DNA of 64,000 bases, from the NCBI RefSeq assembly GCF_900111245.1, contig NZ_FOGO01000008.1, positions 1 to 64,000 on the forward strand, written 5' to 3'. The position numbers and the translations under genes were made by a program. Position 1 is the stretch's first letter. Each line of letters starts with the position of its first letter. The DNA comes from Streptomyces qinglanensis (lineage in GTDB: Bacteria; Actinomycetota; Actinomycetes; Streptomycetales; Streptomycetaceae). This document shows positions 34,156-42,881 of the stretch, piece by piece. The notes below the pieces were generated by a model. That model was given only the letters and a program-made list of their open reading frames with translations. It was not told where the DNA came from and did no database searches.

Positions 34156-34774
34156 AACTGCTCACACCCTCATGGTCGGAACGCCTCACCCGGCCTCGGG
34201 GGGCCGCCACTGTGGCCGTACCCCCGCGCACAGCGCGCACCCATCGTGCCACCAACTCCCTTGCGCGAGGAGCCGACCGGAGCGCCACCGGGCCCATCAT
34301 CGGGTAAATACCGATCATCGACCAGGGGGACAGCATGGGACACTTGGGACGTAGGTGACGCAGTCGGCAGGGTGCGGGAGGCTCGTCATTCCCCCCATCA
34401 ATTCGACGTGATCACCGCACGACGACTTGACGAATGCCGGGAATGCGTCGCGTGGCACATCGCACGGCAGGTGCACTTTGTGCAGAAAGACCGGCACGCG
34501 GTGCCGCATCCCTCCGGCGGCCGGAATTCTCCGAGGTGATCTGCGAATTGTGTCCTCGCTCACAGTGCGTACCGAGAGCGCCGTCCCCCTTGTCTCCGGC
34601 GTCACAGTGACCTCATACACCCCGGTTGGACGGGACATCGTCCGGCAGATCGAACATTCACGTCACACCCCGTCAGCCCCGTTCCGGAAGTCGGCGAATA
34701 GCGCACGGTGAGGCGGGAAGGCGGCGCGGGGCGAGAATTTACGGCTCACACGGTGACCCGCTATGGTGCGGCAG
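34156..34774. other. Intergenic region of lower GC
   Basis: 619 bases between the small membrane protein (leftward) and the acyltransferase (rightward), visibly richer in A/T than its neighbours. It contains ATCGG-N7-CCGAT at 34299-34315 and a seven-codon open frame (34335-34358, MGHLGRR) with an AGGGGGA ribosome-binding site. A 107-codon minus-strand frame (34315-34638) has weak codon bias and I do not call it. The acyltransferase promoter is at the right end. Confidence 0.5.
34762..34767 (+). promoter_or_regulatory. Candidate -10 box of a leaderless acyltransferase mRNA
   Basis: TATGGT, with TTTACG 18 bases upstream as a -35-like element. It ends seven bases before the ATG at 34775. Confidence 0.45.
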
Positions 34775-35962
34775 ATGTTGCACGCTGGTTATGAGCGGGC
34801 GCCGCTCCCCCCCGTCCGCCAGGAGTCCCCCTCCGAGACGCCACCCGCGTCCGCGGAGCAGGCTGCGAAGTCGCAGCCCTCGCAGGCGCAGAAGAAGCCA
34901 GCAGCCAAGCAGCGGGACCCGTTCTTCGACAACGCGAAGTACCTGACGATCGTCCTGGTCGGGATCGGGCACGCCTGGGACCCGCTGCGCAGCGACAGCC
35001 GAACGGCCGAGGCGCTCTACTTCGTCCTCTACACATTCCACATGCCGGCGTTCATCATCATCTCGGGCTACCTCTCCAGGAGCTTCGAGGGCAAGCCGAA
35101 GCAGGTCCAGCGGCTGGTCACCGGGGTGGTCGTGCCCTACCTGGCGATCCAGTTCGGCTACACGTTCTTCATGCGCTGGGCCAACGACGACCCGGACCGC
35201 GAGTTCCACTTCCAGGAGCCGGGGTTCGCACTGTGGTTCCTGTGCGCGCTGTTCCTCTGGCGGCTGACGACGCCGCTGTGGAAGAGCCTGCGCTGGCCGA
35301 TGCCGGTGGCACTGGCCATCGGAGCGGCGGCCAGCGTGACACCGAGCATCAGCGGCGATCTGAACCTCATGCGGGTGGCGCAGTTCCTGCCGTTCTTCGT
35401 CCTCGGCCTCCAGTTGCGCCCCGAGCACTTCAAGCTGGTCAAGCGCAAGGAGGCGCGCTACCTCGCGGTACCGGTGACGCTGTGCGCGATGGTGTTCGCC
35501 TACTGGGCGGTCCCCCGGATGTCCAAGGCATGGTTCCTGCACGACAAGGCGGCCGAGGACATGGGCGTCCCGTCCTGGGCGGGTGCGGTGATGTACCTGG
35601 CGCTCTTCGGCTGCGGCCTGGTGATGACGGCCTGCTTCCTCTCCTGGGTGCCGCGGCGGCTGATGTGGTTCACCGCGCTGGGCGCCGGCACGCTCTACGC
35701 CTACCTGCTGCACATCTTCTTCATCCAGAGCTCGCGGCAGTTCGACTGGTACGAGATGGCCTGGGTCGACCACCCGCTCAGCCGGGTCGTCATCACCCTG
35801 CTGGCCGCCGTGATGATGACGGTGCTGTGCACCCCGTGGGTGACCCGGCTGTTCAAGTTCGTGATCGAGCCGAAGATGGACTGGTTCTTCAAGCGCGACC
35901 CCGGGGCCATGGCCCGCAAGCGGGAGGCCGGCACCACGCCCGCCTCGCACCGCAAGAAGTAA
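34775..35962 (+). CDS. Acyltransferase 3 family membrane protein
   Basis: A protein of about 395 residues. A 45-residue Gln/Pro/Lys-rich cytoplasmic tail is followed by the acyltransferase-3 pattern: FFDNAKYLTIVLVGIGHAWDPL (catalytic-type His), then about ten hydrophobic segments and FYTFHMPAFIIISGYLSRSF-like sequence. It ends in a basic tail. These enzymes O-acylate sugars, cell-wall or antibiotic substrates at the membrane; the acceptor is unknown. I favour the ATG at 34775 because TATGGT ends seven bases before it. An ATG at 34763 (four codons longer) overlaps that box and has no ribosome-binding site. Confidence 0.88.
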   Translation: MLHAGYERAPLPPVRQESPSETPPASAEQAAKSQPSQAQKKPAAKQRDPFFDNAKYLTIVLVGIGHAWDPLRSDSRTAEALYFVLYTFHMPAFIIISGYLSRSFEGKPKQVQRLVTGVVVPYLAIQFGYTFFMRWANDDPDREFHFQEPGFALWFLCALFLWRLTTPLWKSLRWPMPVALAIGAAASVTPSISGDLNLMRVAQFLPFFVLGLQLRPEHFKLVKRKEARYLAVPVTLCAMVFAYWAVPRMSKAWFLHDKAAEDMGVPSWAGAVMYLALFGCGLVMTACFLSWVPRRLMWFTALGAGTLYAYLLHIFFIQSSRQFDWYEMAWVDHPLSRVVITLLAAVMMTVLCTPWVTRLFKFVIEPKMDWFFKRDPGAMARKREAGTTPASHRKK

Positions 35963-36122
35963 CCCTCCGCCCAGGCACGTTCCCCGGCCCCCTCCCGCAA
36001 CCCGCGCGAGGGGGCCCGCTGCTGGGCGAGGAGCCCCGCACGGAGGTCGAACATACGGACAGCGGGTGAGCGGACGCCACGCCGGTTGACCGCGTCGGCC
36101 CCTTCGGCGGACCGGGGAGCCG

Positions 36123-37283
36123 TCAGTCGCGGCAGATCAGCAGCAGCGCCCGGTCGTCGTTGACGTCGCGCGCCACCGACTCGATCAGATGCCAGGCCGC
36201 GCCGTGGAAGCTCGTGGCGACATAGCGGTCGGCCTCCCCGGTGAGCCGGTCCATGCCCTCGGTGAGGTCCCGCTCCGCGGTCTCCACCAGCCCGTCGGTG
36301 AAGAGCATCAGCACGTCCCCGCGCCGCAGCGTCCCCTTGACCGGGTCGAACTCCGCACCGTCGTACACGCCCAGCAGCGGCCCCTCGGCGGCCTTCTCCT
36401 CCCATTTTCCCGAACCGGCGTTCAACTGCATCGCCGGCACGTGCCCCGCCGAGAGCAACTCGTAGTCGCCGCTGTCCAGGTCCAGGACGAGATGGACGGA
36501 GGTGGCGAAGCCCTCCTCCCAGGACTGGCGGAGCAGATAGCCGTTGGCCGCGGGCAGGAAGGCGTGCGGCGGAAGCGAGCCCAGCAGCCCGCCGAAGGCG
36601 CCGGAGAGCAGCAGGGCGCGGGAGGCGGCGTCCATGCCCTTGCCGGAGACGTCGGTGAGGACCAGTTCCAGGGTCCGGCGCCCCGGACCGGTGCGCGCGG
36701 CGACGACGAAGTCCCCGGAGAAGGACTGCCCGCCCGCCGGGCGCAGGGCCATCTCGTGGTGCCAGCCGGCCGGCAGCTTGGGCAACTTGCTCTGCACCCG
36801 GATGCGTTCGCGCAGGTCGAAGAGCATGGTGCCGCCGCGCCGCCAGGGCACACCCACCCGGCTGCGGAACTGCGCGACGAGCAGTGCGGAGAGTCCGGCC
36901 GCCGCCACCACCAGGATGGTGCCCGGCGTCACGCGCCCGCCGTCGGCCGACTCCCAGGGCGGCAGCAGCAGCGACTCGACCATGAGCGCGACCGCGGCGG
37001 CCGCGTACAGCGCCAGCAGACTGGCGGGCCGCAGCAGCAGGCCGCCCGCGATGAGCGGGAGCACCAGCGCCTCGGGGGCGCACCACAGCGGGGTGAGGAC
37101 GGTGGCGCAGGCCAGGGCCGGGACGGTGAGCAGCAGGCCGACCAGTGCGACCCAGTCGGAGGCGCCGCCGCGGAAGTAGTCGACAGCGGACCTGCGCAGG
37201 GTGGTGCGGGCCCGGTGCCAGGTCTTCTGCGCCTGGTGCAACCGGGCCGTGGCTGCTGAGAGTCCCACGCGGCGGTCCGCCAT
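36123..37283 (-). CDS. Membrane-anchored PP2C/SpoIIE-type serine phosphatase
   Basis: A 386-residue protein. Four or five membrane segments lie between residues 45 and 145 (WVALVGLLLTVPALACATVL, LVLPLIAGGLLL, ILVVAAAGLSALLVAQF). The cytoplasmic C-terminal 220 residues form a SpoIIE phosphatase domain. Metal-binding signatures are SGDFVVAARTG, LVLTDVSGKGMDAA, LLSAGHVPAM, LMLFTDGLVE and DDRALLLICRD. No PAS, GAF or kinase domain is attached. It is likely to dephosphorylate an anti-sigma-antagonist protein. The ATG at 37283 is eight bases after a TAGGCT -10 box, so the mRNA may be leaderless. Confidence 0.9.
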   Translation of the reverse strand: MADRRVGLSAATARLHQAQKTWHRARTTLRRSAVDYFRGGASDWVALVGLLLTVPALACATVLTPLWCAPEALVLPLIAGGLLLRPASLLALYAAAAVALMVESLLLPPWESADGGRVTPGTILVVAAAGLSALLVAQFRSRVGVPWRRGGTMLFDLRERIRVQSKLPKLPAGWHHEMALRPAGGQSFSGDFVVAARTGPGRRTLELVLTDVSGKGMDAASRALLLSGAFGGLLGSLPPHAFLPAANGYLLRQSWEEGFATSVHLVLDLDSGDYELLSAGHVPAMQLNAGSGKWEEKAAEGPLLGVYDGAEFDPVKGTLRRGDVLMLFTDGLVETAERDLTEGMDRLTGEADRYVATSFHGAAWHLIESVARDVNDDRALLLICRD

Positions 37284-37291
37284 GCTCACGG

Positions 37292-37297
37292 AGCCTA
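37292..37297 (-). promoter_or_regulatory. Candidate -10 box of the SpoIIE-type phosphatase
   Basis: TAGGCT on the minus strand, with TCGACG 18 bases upstream. It ends eight bases before the ATG. Confidence 0.45.
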
Positions 37298-37418
37298 GCC
37301 ACCCCGTCGGCGAGCCGTCGATTCCCGGCAGCGGCCGGGAGGTGTGCGCGGGGTCCGCGCGCCCAGGGGGGCGGCGCGCCAGCGGGCAAATACGTTCGCT
37401 CGCGTTCGAACTGCCTGC

Positions 37419-37424
37419 TAGTGA
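37419..37424 (+). promoter_or_regulatory. Candidate -10 box of the Eis-like acetyltransferase
   Basis: TAGTGA, ending seven bases before the ATG at 37432. The only ribosome-binding-like sequence (GAAGG) is one base from the ATG, too close to function normally. Confidence 0.4.
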
Positions 37425-37431
37425 TGAAGGT

Positions 37432-38685
37432 ATGACAAATGAGCCGCAGGTTCTCCAGCCGTCCGAGTGGGACGCCTGGTACGCGTCCCTGCAGAGTGCG
37501 TTCGCCGCGGACGAGACGTCCGAGGAACAGGAACTGAACCGTGCGCTGACCGAGTCGGAGCGCTCGATCGGGGTGTGGGACGAGGGGCGCCCGGTGGCCA
37601 CGGCGGGACTGCTGTCGTTCCGGATGGCGGTGCCCGGTGGCGCCGTCGTCCCGGCGGCCGGCGTGACGATGGTGAGCGTGGCGCCCACCCACCGCAGGCG
37701 GGGGCTGCTGCGCTCGATGATGCGGCGGCAGCTCGACGACGTACGGGAGGCCGGCGAGGAGTCGCTGGCGGTGCTGACGGCGTCCGAGGCGGGGATCTAC
37801 GGCCGGTTCGGCTACGGCCTGGCGGCGCGCTCGCTCTCGGCGCGGATCGACACCGCGCGGGTCGCGTTGGAGCTGCCCGCCGGGACGGCGGACGAGGCGG
37901 CGGGGCTGCGGCTGCGCCAGTCGGACGAGGCCGCTTCGCTGCTCGCGGAGTGCGAGTCCGTCTACGCCCGCGCGGTGCCCCGCCGTCCGGGAATGCTGGA
38001 GCGGCGCCCGGGGTGGGAGCGGGTGCCGCTGGTCGACCCGGAGCGCAAGCGCGACGGGGCCTCGCCGCTGCGCTGCGTGGTGGTGCTGCGGGACGGCGAA
38101 CCGGTGGGGTACGCGCGCTACGCGGTCCGGCTGCACTGGACGCAGACCGGCGCCGCCGAGGGCGAGGTGCGGCTGCGGGAGCTGGAGGCGCTGGATCCGG
38201 CCGGGCACGCCGCGCTGTGGCGCTTCTTGTGGGGCATCGACCTGACGGCCACCGTGGTCGCCGACGACCGGCCGCTGGACGACCCCTTGCTGCACCTGGT
38301 GGACGATCCGCGCCGGTGCGCGACGGCGTTCCGGGACGCGCTGTATCTGCGGCCGGTGGAGGTCGGCGCCGCGCTGGCAGCGCGCGGCTACGCCGCCCCG
38401 GTGGAGGTGGTGCTGGAGGTCGAGGACGCGTTCTGCCCCTGGAACACGGGCCGCTGGCGGCTGTCGGGCGACGTGAAGGGGGCGGTGTGCGAGCCGACCC
38501 GGGACGCGGCCGACCTGTCGCTGTCCGTGCGGGAGCTGGGGCGCGCGTATCTGGGCGGGACCTCGCTGTCCGCGCTGGCCGGGGCCGGGCTGGTGCGGGA
38601 GCAGCGGCCGGGCTCGGGCGCGCTCGCGGCAGCCTCCGCGGCCTTCGGCAGCGATGTCCAGCCGTGGCTGCCGCACGGGTTCTGA
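37432..38685 (+). CDS. Eis-like GNAT N-acetyltransferase
   Basis: A 417-residue protein of the Eis family (two GNAT folds plus a sterol-carrier-like C-terminal domain). The acetyl-CoA-binding segment is VTMVSVAPTHRRRGLLRSMM. A conserved SEAGIYGRFGYGLA motif follows. It ends in Phe, whose free carboxylate is catalytic in mycobacterial Eis. Eis proteins acetylate lysines of proteins or multiple amines of aminoglycosides; the substrate here is open. It converges on nei2, with only four bases between the stops. Confidence 0.92.
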   Translation: MTNEPQVLQPSEWDAWYASLQSAFAADETSEEQELNRALTESERSIGVWDEGRPVATAGLLSFRMAVPGGAVVPAAGVTMVSVAPTHRRRGLLRSMMRRQLDDVREAGEESLAVLTASEAGIYGRFGYGLAARSLSARIDTARVALELPAGTADEAAGLRLRQSDEAASLLAECESVYARAVPRRPGMLERRPGWERVPLVDPERKRDGASPLRCVVVLRDGEPVGYARYAVRLHWTQTGAAEGEVRLRELEALDPAGHAALWRFLWGIDLTATVVADDRPLDDPLLHLVDDPRRCATAFRDALYLRPVEVGAALAARGYAAPVEVVLEVEDAFCPWNTGRWRLSGDVKGAVCEPTRDAADLSLSVRELGRAYLGGTSLSALAGAGLVREQRPGSGALAAASAAFGSDVQPWLPHGF

Positions 38686-38689
38686 CCGG

Positions 38690-39523
38690 TCACCGGCGCT
38701 GGCAGGAGGGGCACCAGAAGAGGTTCCGGGCCGCGAGTTCCGCGGTGGCGACCGGGCCGCCGCACACCAGGCAGGGCTGTCCGGCCCGGCGGTAGACGTA
38801 GACCTCGCCGCCGTGGTCGTCCACGCGCGGCGGGCGTCCCATGGCCTCGGGGGTGTGCTCGTGGCGCACGGTGTCGATGCGGTTCTTGCGGACGCCGTCG
38901 GTCATCAGCGCGACGAGGTCGTCCCAGAGCGCTTCCCATGCGGTGCGGGTGAGGTCCCGACCGGCGCGGTAGGGGTCGATGCCGTGCCGGAAGAGCACCT
39001 CGGCGCGGTAGACGTTGCCGACCCCGGCGACGATCTTCTGGTCCATCAGCAGCGCGGCGACGGTGGTGCGGCTGCGGGAGATCCGCGCCCAGGCGGCTGC
39101 CGGGTCGGAGGCAGGGCGCAGCGGGTCGGGGCCGAGCCGGTCGCCGACCGCCTGCTTCTCCGGTTCGGTCAGCAGTTCGCAGCGGGTGGGCCCGCGCAGG
39201 TCGGCGTAGTGCAGCGGGCCCGCGGGGCGCTCGCCGGGGCGGGTGACCAGCCGCAGCCTGACCTGCCCGACGGGTGCCGGGGGCGGGCCCTCGCCGAACC
39301 GGAAGGTGCCGTAGAGGCCCAGGTGGATGTGGACCCAGCCGACCGGCCCGAAGCCCAGGAACAGGTGCTTGCCGTGCGCCTCGGTGGCCGACGGCGCCGC
39401 GCCGTCCAGCAGCGCGGCGCCGTCGGCGAACTTGCCCTGGGGGCTGGAGACGTCCAGCGGGTGTCCGGCGAACCGGTCCGCGACCTCGCGGGCGAGCCGG
39501 TGGATGGTGTGGCCCTCGGGCAC
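38690..39523 (-). CDS. nei2: Endonuclease VIII-type DNA glycosylase (Nei2)
   Basis: A 277-residue Fpg/Nei family bifunctional glycosylase/AP lyase. It starts MPEGHTIHR: Pro2 is the nucleophile and Glu3 the general acid. The helix-two-turn-helix segment is DQKIVAGVGNVYRAEVLF. A C-terminal zinc finger has two CxxC pairs (CLVC, CPSC). The PEGH start marks Nei rather than MutM (PELPE). It removes oxidised pyrimidines. Only three bases separate it from rpiB, so the two are cotranscribed. Confidence 0.95.
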   Translation of the reverse strand: MPEGHTIHRLAREVADRFAGHPLDVSSPQGKFADGAALLDGAAPSATEAHGKHLFLGFGPVGWVHIHLGLYGTFRFGEGPPPAPVGQVRLRLVTRPGERPAGPLHYADLRGPTRCELLTEPEKQAVGDRLGPDPLRPASDPAAAWARISRSRTTVAALLMDQKIVAGVGNVYRAEVLFRHGIDPYRAGRDLTRTAWEALWDDLVALMTDGVRKNRIDTVRHEHTPEAMGRPPRVDDHGGEVYVYRRAGQPCLVCGGPVATAELAARNLFWCPSCQRR

Positions 39524-39526
39524 GGC

Positions 39527-40012
39527 TCAGGGCTGGGGGTGGTGCGCGGGCACGGGCGGCAGCTCGCCGCTGCGCTCGAAGTCGGCGAGCATCGCGATAC
39601 GGCGCCGGTGCCGCTCGCCCTCGGAGAAGGGGGTGTTCAGGAAGGTCTCCACGAAGGAGACGGCCTCCTCGGTGGTGTGCATCCGGGCGCCCACGCTGAC
39701 CAGGTTGGCGTCGTTGTGCTCGCGGGCCAGGGCGGCCGTCTCGGTGCTCCAGGCCAGGGCGCAGCGGGCGCCGGGGACCTTGTTGGCGGCCATCTGCTCG
39801 CCGTTGCCGGAGCCGCCGATGACGATGCCGAGCGCCTCGCCGTCCGCGGCGGTGCGCTGCGCGGCGCGCAGGCAGAAGGGCGGGTAGTCGTCCTCGGCGT
39901 CATAGATGTGGGGGCCGCAGTCGACGGGCTCGTGGCCGGCCGTGCGGAGCCACTCGACGAGGTGGTTCTTCAGTTCGAAACCGGCGTGATCGGAGCCGAG
40001 GTAGACGCGCAT
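39527..40012 (-). CDS. rpiB: Ribose-5-phosphate isomerase B
   Basis: A 161-residue RpiB/LacAB-type isomerase (MRVYLGSDHAGFELKNHL; IVIGGSGNGEQMAANK; REHNDANLVSVGARMH). It interconverts ribose-5-phosphate and ribulose-5-phosphate. The Cys that acts as base in E. coli RpiB (ICGTGIG) is replaced by Gly here, and a Glu follows the loop (GSGNGEQ). This is the mycobacterial-type active site, in which a glutamate is the base. Confidence 0.97.
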   Translation of the reverse strand: MRVYLGSDHAGFELKNHLVEWLRTAGHEPVDCGPHIYDAEDDYPPFCLRAAQRTAADGEALGIVIGGSGNGEQMAANKVPGARCALAWSTETAALAREHNDANLVSVGARMHTTEEAVSFVETFLNTPFSEGERHRRRIAMLADFERSGELPPVPAHHPQP

Positions 40013-40195
40013 GACGGAGAGTGTGCCATCTTCGCCGGGCGACCGGCCGCCCAGGGCGCGGTCAGGCGGCGCGAGGCCCGGTCAGACGGCGGAGCAGGAC
40101 GTGTTTCTCAGCCGTACGGGATGTTTTTCCGATGTTCCGTAGGCAACAATCGTGATTCACCTCTTCCATAGGGGGCGGTACGGGCCGTTACATGT

Positions 40196-40203
40196 GAGCG
40201 CTC
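40196..40203. promoter_or_regulatory. Candidate LacI-family-type palindrome before the permease
   Basis: GAGCGCTC, preceded by TGT and followed by GTT, 36 bases before the permease ATG. It shares the core of actinobacterial LacI-family operators (TGGGAGCGCTCCCA) but the right flank does not match. Confidence 0.25.
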
Positions 40204-40239
40204 GTTTGCACACCACCCTCATTAGGAGCCGGCTGCCCC

Positions 40240-41793
40240 ATGAGTTCCCAGCACACCCCGCGCACGTCGGGGGAGCCGCCACAGAGCCCGTCCGCACCCG
40301 GTACCGGGGACGGCGACGGCCTCCAGGCGGGTCTCAAGAACCGCCATCTGTCCATGATCGCCATCGGCGGCGTCATCGGCGCCGGACTCTTCATCGGCTC
40401 CAAGGCCGGTATCGCGGACGCCGGTCCCGGCATCCTGCTGTCCTACGCACTCGCCGGGCTGCTCGTCGTCCTGGTGATGCGGATGCTGGGCGAGATGGCC
40501 GCCGCCCAGCCGACCTCCGGGTCGTTCTCCACCTACGCCGACCGTGCGCTGGGCCGCTGGGCCGGGTTCACCATCGGCTGGCTGTACTGGTTCTTCTGGT
40601 CCGTCGTGCTCGCCGTCGAGGCGACCGCGGCCGCCGAGATCCTGGAAGGCTGGGCGCCCGCGGTACCGCAGTGGGGCTGGGCCCTGCTGGTGATGCTGGT
40701 ACTGACCGGCACCAACCTGATCTCCGTCGGCTCCTACGGCGAGTTCGAGTTCTGGTTCGCGGGGATCAAGGTCGTCGCGATCATCGCGTTCATCGTCATC
40801 GGCGTGATCGCCTTCGCGGGCCTGCCGCCCGCCGACCACTTCGCGGGGACGGAGAACCTGACCGGGCACGGCGGATTCCTGCCCCACGGGCCCGGAGCGA
40901 TCCTCTCCGGCATGCTGCTGGTGGTCTTCTCGTTCATGGGCAGCGAGATCGTGACCCTGGCCGCCGCCGAGTCGCCGAACCCGGTCGACGCCGTACGCAA
41001 GGCCGTCAACAGCGTGATCTGGCGGATCGGGCTGTTCTACATCGGCTCGATCTTCGTGATCGTCTCGCTGCTGCCCTGGGACTCGAAGGCGATCGCCTCC
41101 GAGGGCCCGTACGTGGCCGTGCTGAACTCGCTGGACATCCCGTACGCGGGCACCGTCATGGACGTCGTGGTGCTGACCGCCGTGCTCTCCTGCCTGAACT
41201 CGGGCCTGTACACCGCGTCGCGGATGGCCTTCTCGCTGGGTGAGCGCAAGGACGCGCCGGCCTCCTTCGGCCGCACCAACGGCCGCGGTGTGCCCACCAC
41301 CGCGATCCTGGCCTCGGTGGCGTTCGGGTTCGTCGCGGTCTTCTTCAACTACATCGCCAAGGACACGGTCTTCGAGTTCCTGCTGAACTCCTCCGGCGCC
41401 GTCGCCCTCTTCGTCTGGCTGGTCATCTGCGCCTCGCAACTGCGGATGCGGCGCCGGATCGAGCGGGAGGCACCGGAGAAGCTGACCGTGCGGATGTGGC
41501 TGTACCCGTATCTGACCTGGGCGACCATCGGCCTGATCGTCTTCGTGATCGGCTACATGTTCACCGACGAGGACGGCCGGATCCAGATGATCCTGTCGCT
41601 CGCCGTCGCCGCCGTGGTGCTGGCGGCCTCGCTGGTCAAGGACCGGATCGTCCGGCAGCGGGGCGAACCGCTGCCCGGCGCTCCCGGCACCGGCGGGCCC
41701 TCCGGCGAGGACGGCAGCGGGCCGGACGGCGCCGCGACCGGCCGGGTGCCGGAGCCCGCCGGGGAGGCAGACCCGCAGCCGACCCGCCACTGA
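40240..41793 (+). CDS. APC-superfamily amino acid permease (GABA permease type)
   Basis: A 517-residue permease with about twelve membrane spans. The signature is HLSMIAIGGVIGAGLFIGSKAGI at the first span, then GEMAAAQPTSGSFSTYADRALG and FAGLPPADH. A disordered Ser/Pro N-terminus and a 60-residue Gly/Pro/Asp-rich C-terminus flank the core. The sequence resembles GabP/AnsP-type H+-coupled permeases. Its paralogue lies at 42882, with bioY between them. AGGAG ribosome-binding site 12 bases upstream of the ATG. Confidence 0.92.
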   Translation: MSSQHTPRTSGEPPQSPSAPGTGDGDGLQAGLKNRHLSMIAIGGVIGAGLFIGSKAGIADAGPGILLSYALAGLLVVLVMRMLGEMAAAQPTSGSFSTYADRALGRWAGFTIGWLYWFFWSVVLAVEATAAAEILEGWAPAVPQWGWALLVMLVLTGTNLISVGSYGEFEFWFAGIKVVAIIAFIVIGVIAFAGLPPADHFAGTENLTGHGGFLPHGPGAILSGMLLVVFSFMGSEIVTLAAAESPNPVDAVRKAVNSVIWRIGLFYIGSIFVIVSLLPWDSKAIASEGPYVAVLNSLDIPYAGTVMDVVVLTAVLSCLNSGLYTASRMAFSLGERKDAPASFGRTNGRGVPTTAILASVAFGFVAVFFNYIAKDTVFEFLLNSSGAVALFVWLVICASQLRMRRRIEREAPEKLTVRMWLYPYLTWATIGLIVFVIGYMFTDEDGRIQMILSLAVAAVVLAASLVKDRIVRQRGEPLPGAPGTGGPSGEDGSGPDGAATGRVPEPAGEADPQPTRH

Positions 41794-41841
41794 GCGCTAC
41801 CCGGCAGGCGGCCCCGCCCCGGGCGGGGCCGCAGAGCAAGC

Positions 41842-41880
41842 CGAGGGGGCCCGGCGCCGCGACGGCGCCGGGCCCCCTCG
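41842..41880. terminator. Terminator between the permease and bioY
   Basis: Perfect 18-bp stem (41842-41859 with 41863-41880) with a CGA loop between convergent genes. Confidence 0.85.
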
Positions 41881-41921
41881 GGCACAGCAGGTCCCGGCCC
41901 GTATCCGGCCGGGCGCGGATG

Positions 41922-42527
41922 TCAGTCCTGGCGGCCCGCCAGCTTCCAGGCCGCGGGCAGCGCGCCCATCGCCAGTGCGGCCTTGACGGCGTCGCCGAGC
42001 AGGAAGGGCACCAGCCCGGCGGCGAGCGCCTCACCGGCCGACATACCGGTGGACAGCGCCAGGTAGGGGACGCCGAGCGCGTAGATGATCGCCGTACCGA
42101 CCGCCATGGTCCCGGCCGTGCGCAGCACGCCGCGGTCACCGCCGCGGCGGGCGAGGGCGCCCACGGCGAGCGAGGCCAGCACCATGCCGAACACATAGCC
42201 GAGCGAGGGGATCCCGACCCCCGCGGACGCCTGCGCGAACCACGGCACCCCGGCCATGCCCGCCACCGCGTACAGCGCCAAGGCCAGGAAACCGCGCCCG
42301 GCGCCCAGTCCGGCGCCGACCAGCAGCGCGGCGAAGGTCTGGCCGGTGACCGGCACGGGCGAGCCCGGGATCGGCACCGCGAGCTGGGCGGCGGCGCCGG
42401 TCAGTGCGGCGCCGCCGAGGACGAGTGCGACGTCCCGGACCCGGGCGCGCGCTGAGCTGGAGGCGGGCAGCAGATCCGCGAGCACGGCTCCCGGACGCGG
42501 TGTGGCTGCGGAAGTGAGGGCACTCAT
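41922..42527 (-). CDS. bioY: BioY, biotin transporter S component
   Basis: A 201-residue protein with six hydrophobic segments and the BioY pattern (VPIPGSPVPVTGQTFAALLVGAGLG; YAVAGMAGVPWFAQ). It is the substrate-binding subunit of an ECF biotin transporter; it can work alone or with shared EcfAT. No bioM/bioN genes are next to it. No biotin-repressor palindrome was recognised upstream. Confidence 0.92.
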   Translation of the reverse strand: MSALTSAATPRPGAVLADLLPASSSARARVRDVALVLGGAALTGAAAQLAVPIPGSPVPVTGQTFAALLVGAGLGAGRGFLALALYAVAGMAGVPWFAQASAGVGIPSLGYVFGMVLASLAVGALARRGGDRGVLRTAGTMAVGTAIIYALGVPYLALSTGMSAGEALAAGLVPFLLGDAVKAALAMGALPAAWKLAGRQD

Positions 42528-42881
42528 CTGGCATCTCCGTCTGGTGCGAGCTGGTAGAAGCAGGCACGGGCGCGCAGAACGTCGGCCTCGTGCGCGTCGA
42601 CGCTAGCCGAATCCGCTCGTGCGCCGAGCGTGAGCGGGGCGTGAGCTTGCTGACAGTGCGCGGCGGCGTGAGCTTGCTGACAGTGCGCGGCGCGGAAGGG
42701 CCGGTTCGCCCCGGTTCACCGCCGAAGGGGCTGTCCGCATTGCGGAAAGCACTGCACGATTATTGCCGTGCCGGGGCAGGCTCCCGAACACTGTGGAAAC
42801 GCCAGTCTCCCCGATGGCTGCGGGACCACGCGCAGCGCCCCGTCCCCCGCTCACCCTCACACACTCCAGGAACGGCCACTG
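42528..42881. other. Divergent intergenic region between bioY and the second permease
   Basis: 354 bases. It contains a perfect 27-bp tandem duplication at 42639-42692 and the permease ribosome-binding site (AGGAA). No gene seen. Confidence 0.6.
42639..42692. repeat. Perfect 27-bp tandem duplication
   Basis: Two identical contiguous 27-base copies (42639-42665 and 42666-42692), each with the core AGCTTGCTGACAGTGCG, in the divergent bioY/permease promoter region. Confidence 0.95.

Noticed and set aside
34315..34638. A 107-codon minus-strand frame in the A/T-richer gap
   Set aside because: Codon third positions lack the usual G/C bias and there is no ribosome-binding site or known family; left as unassigned DNA.
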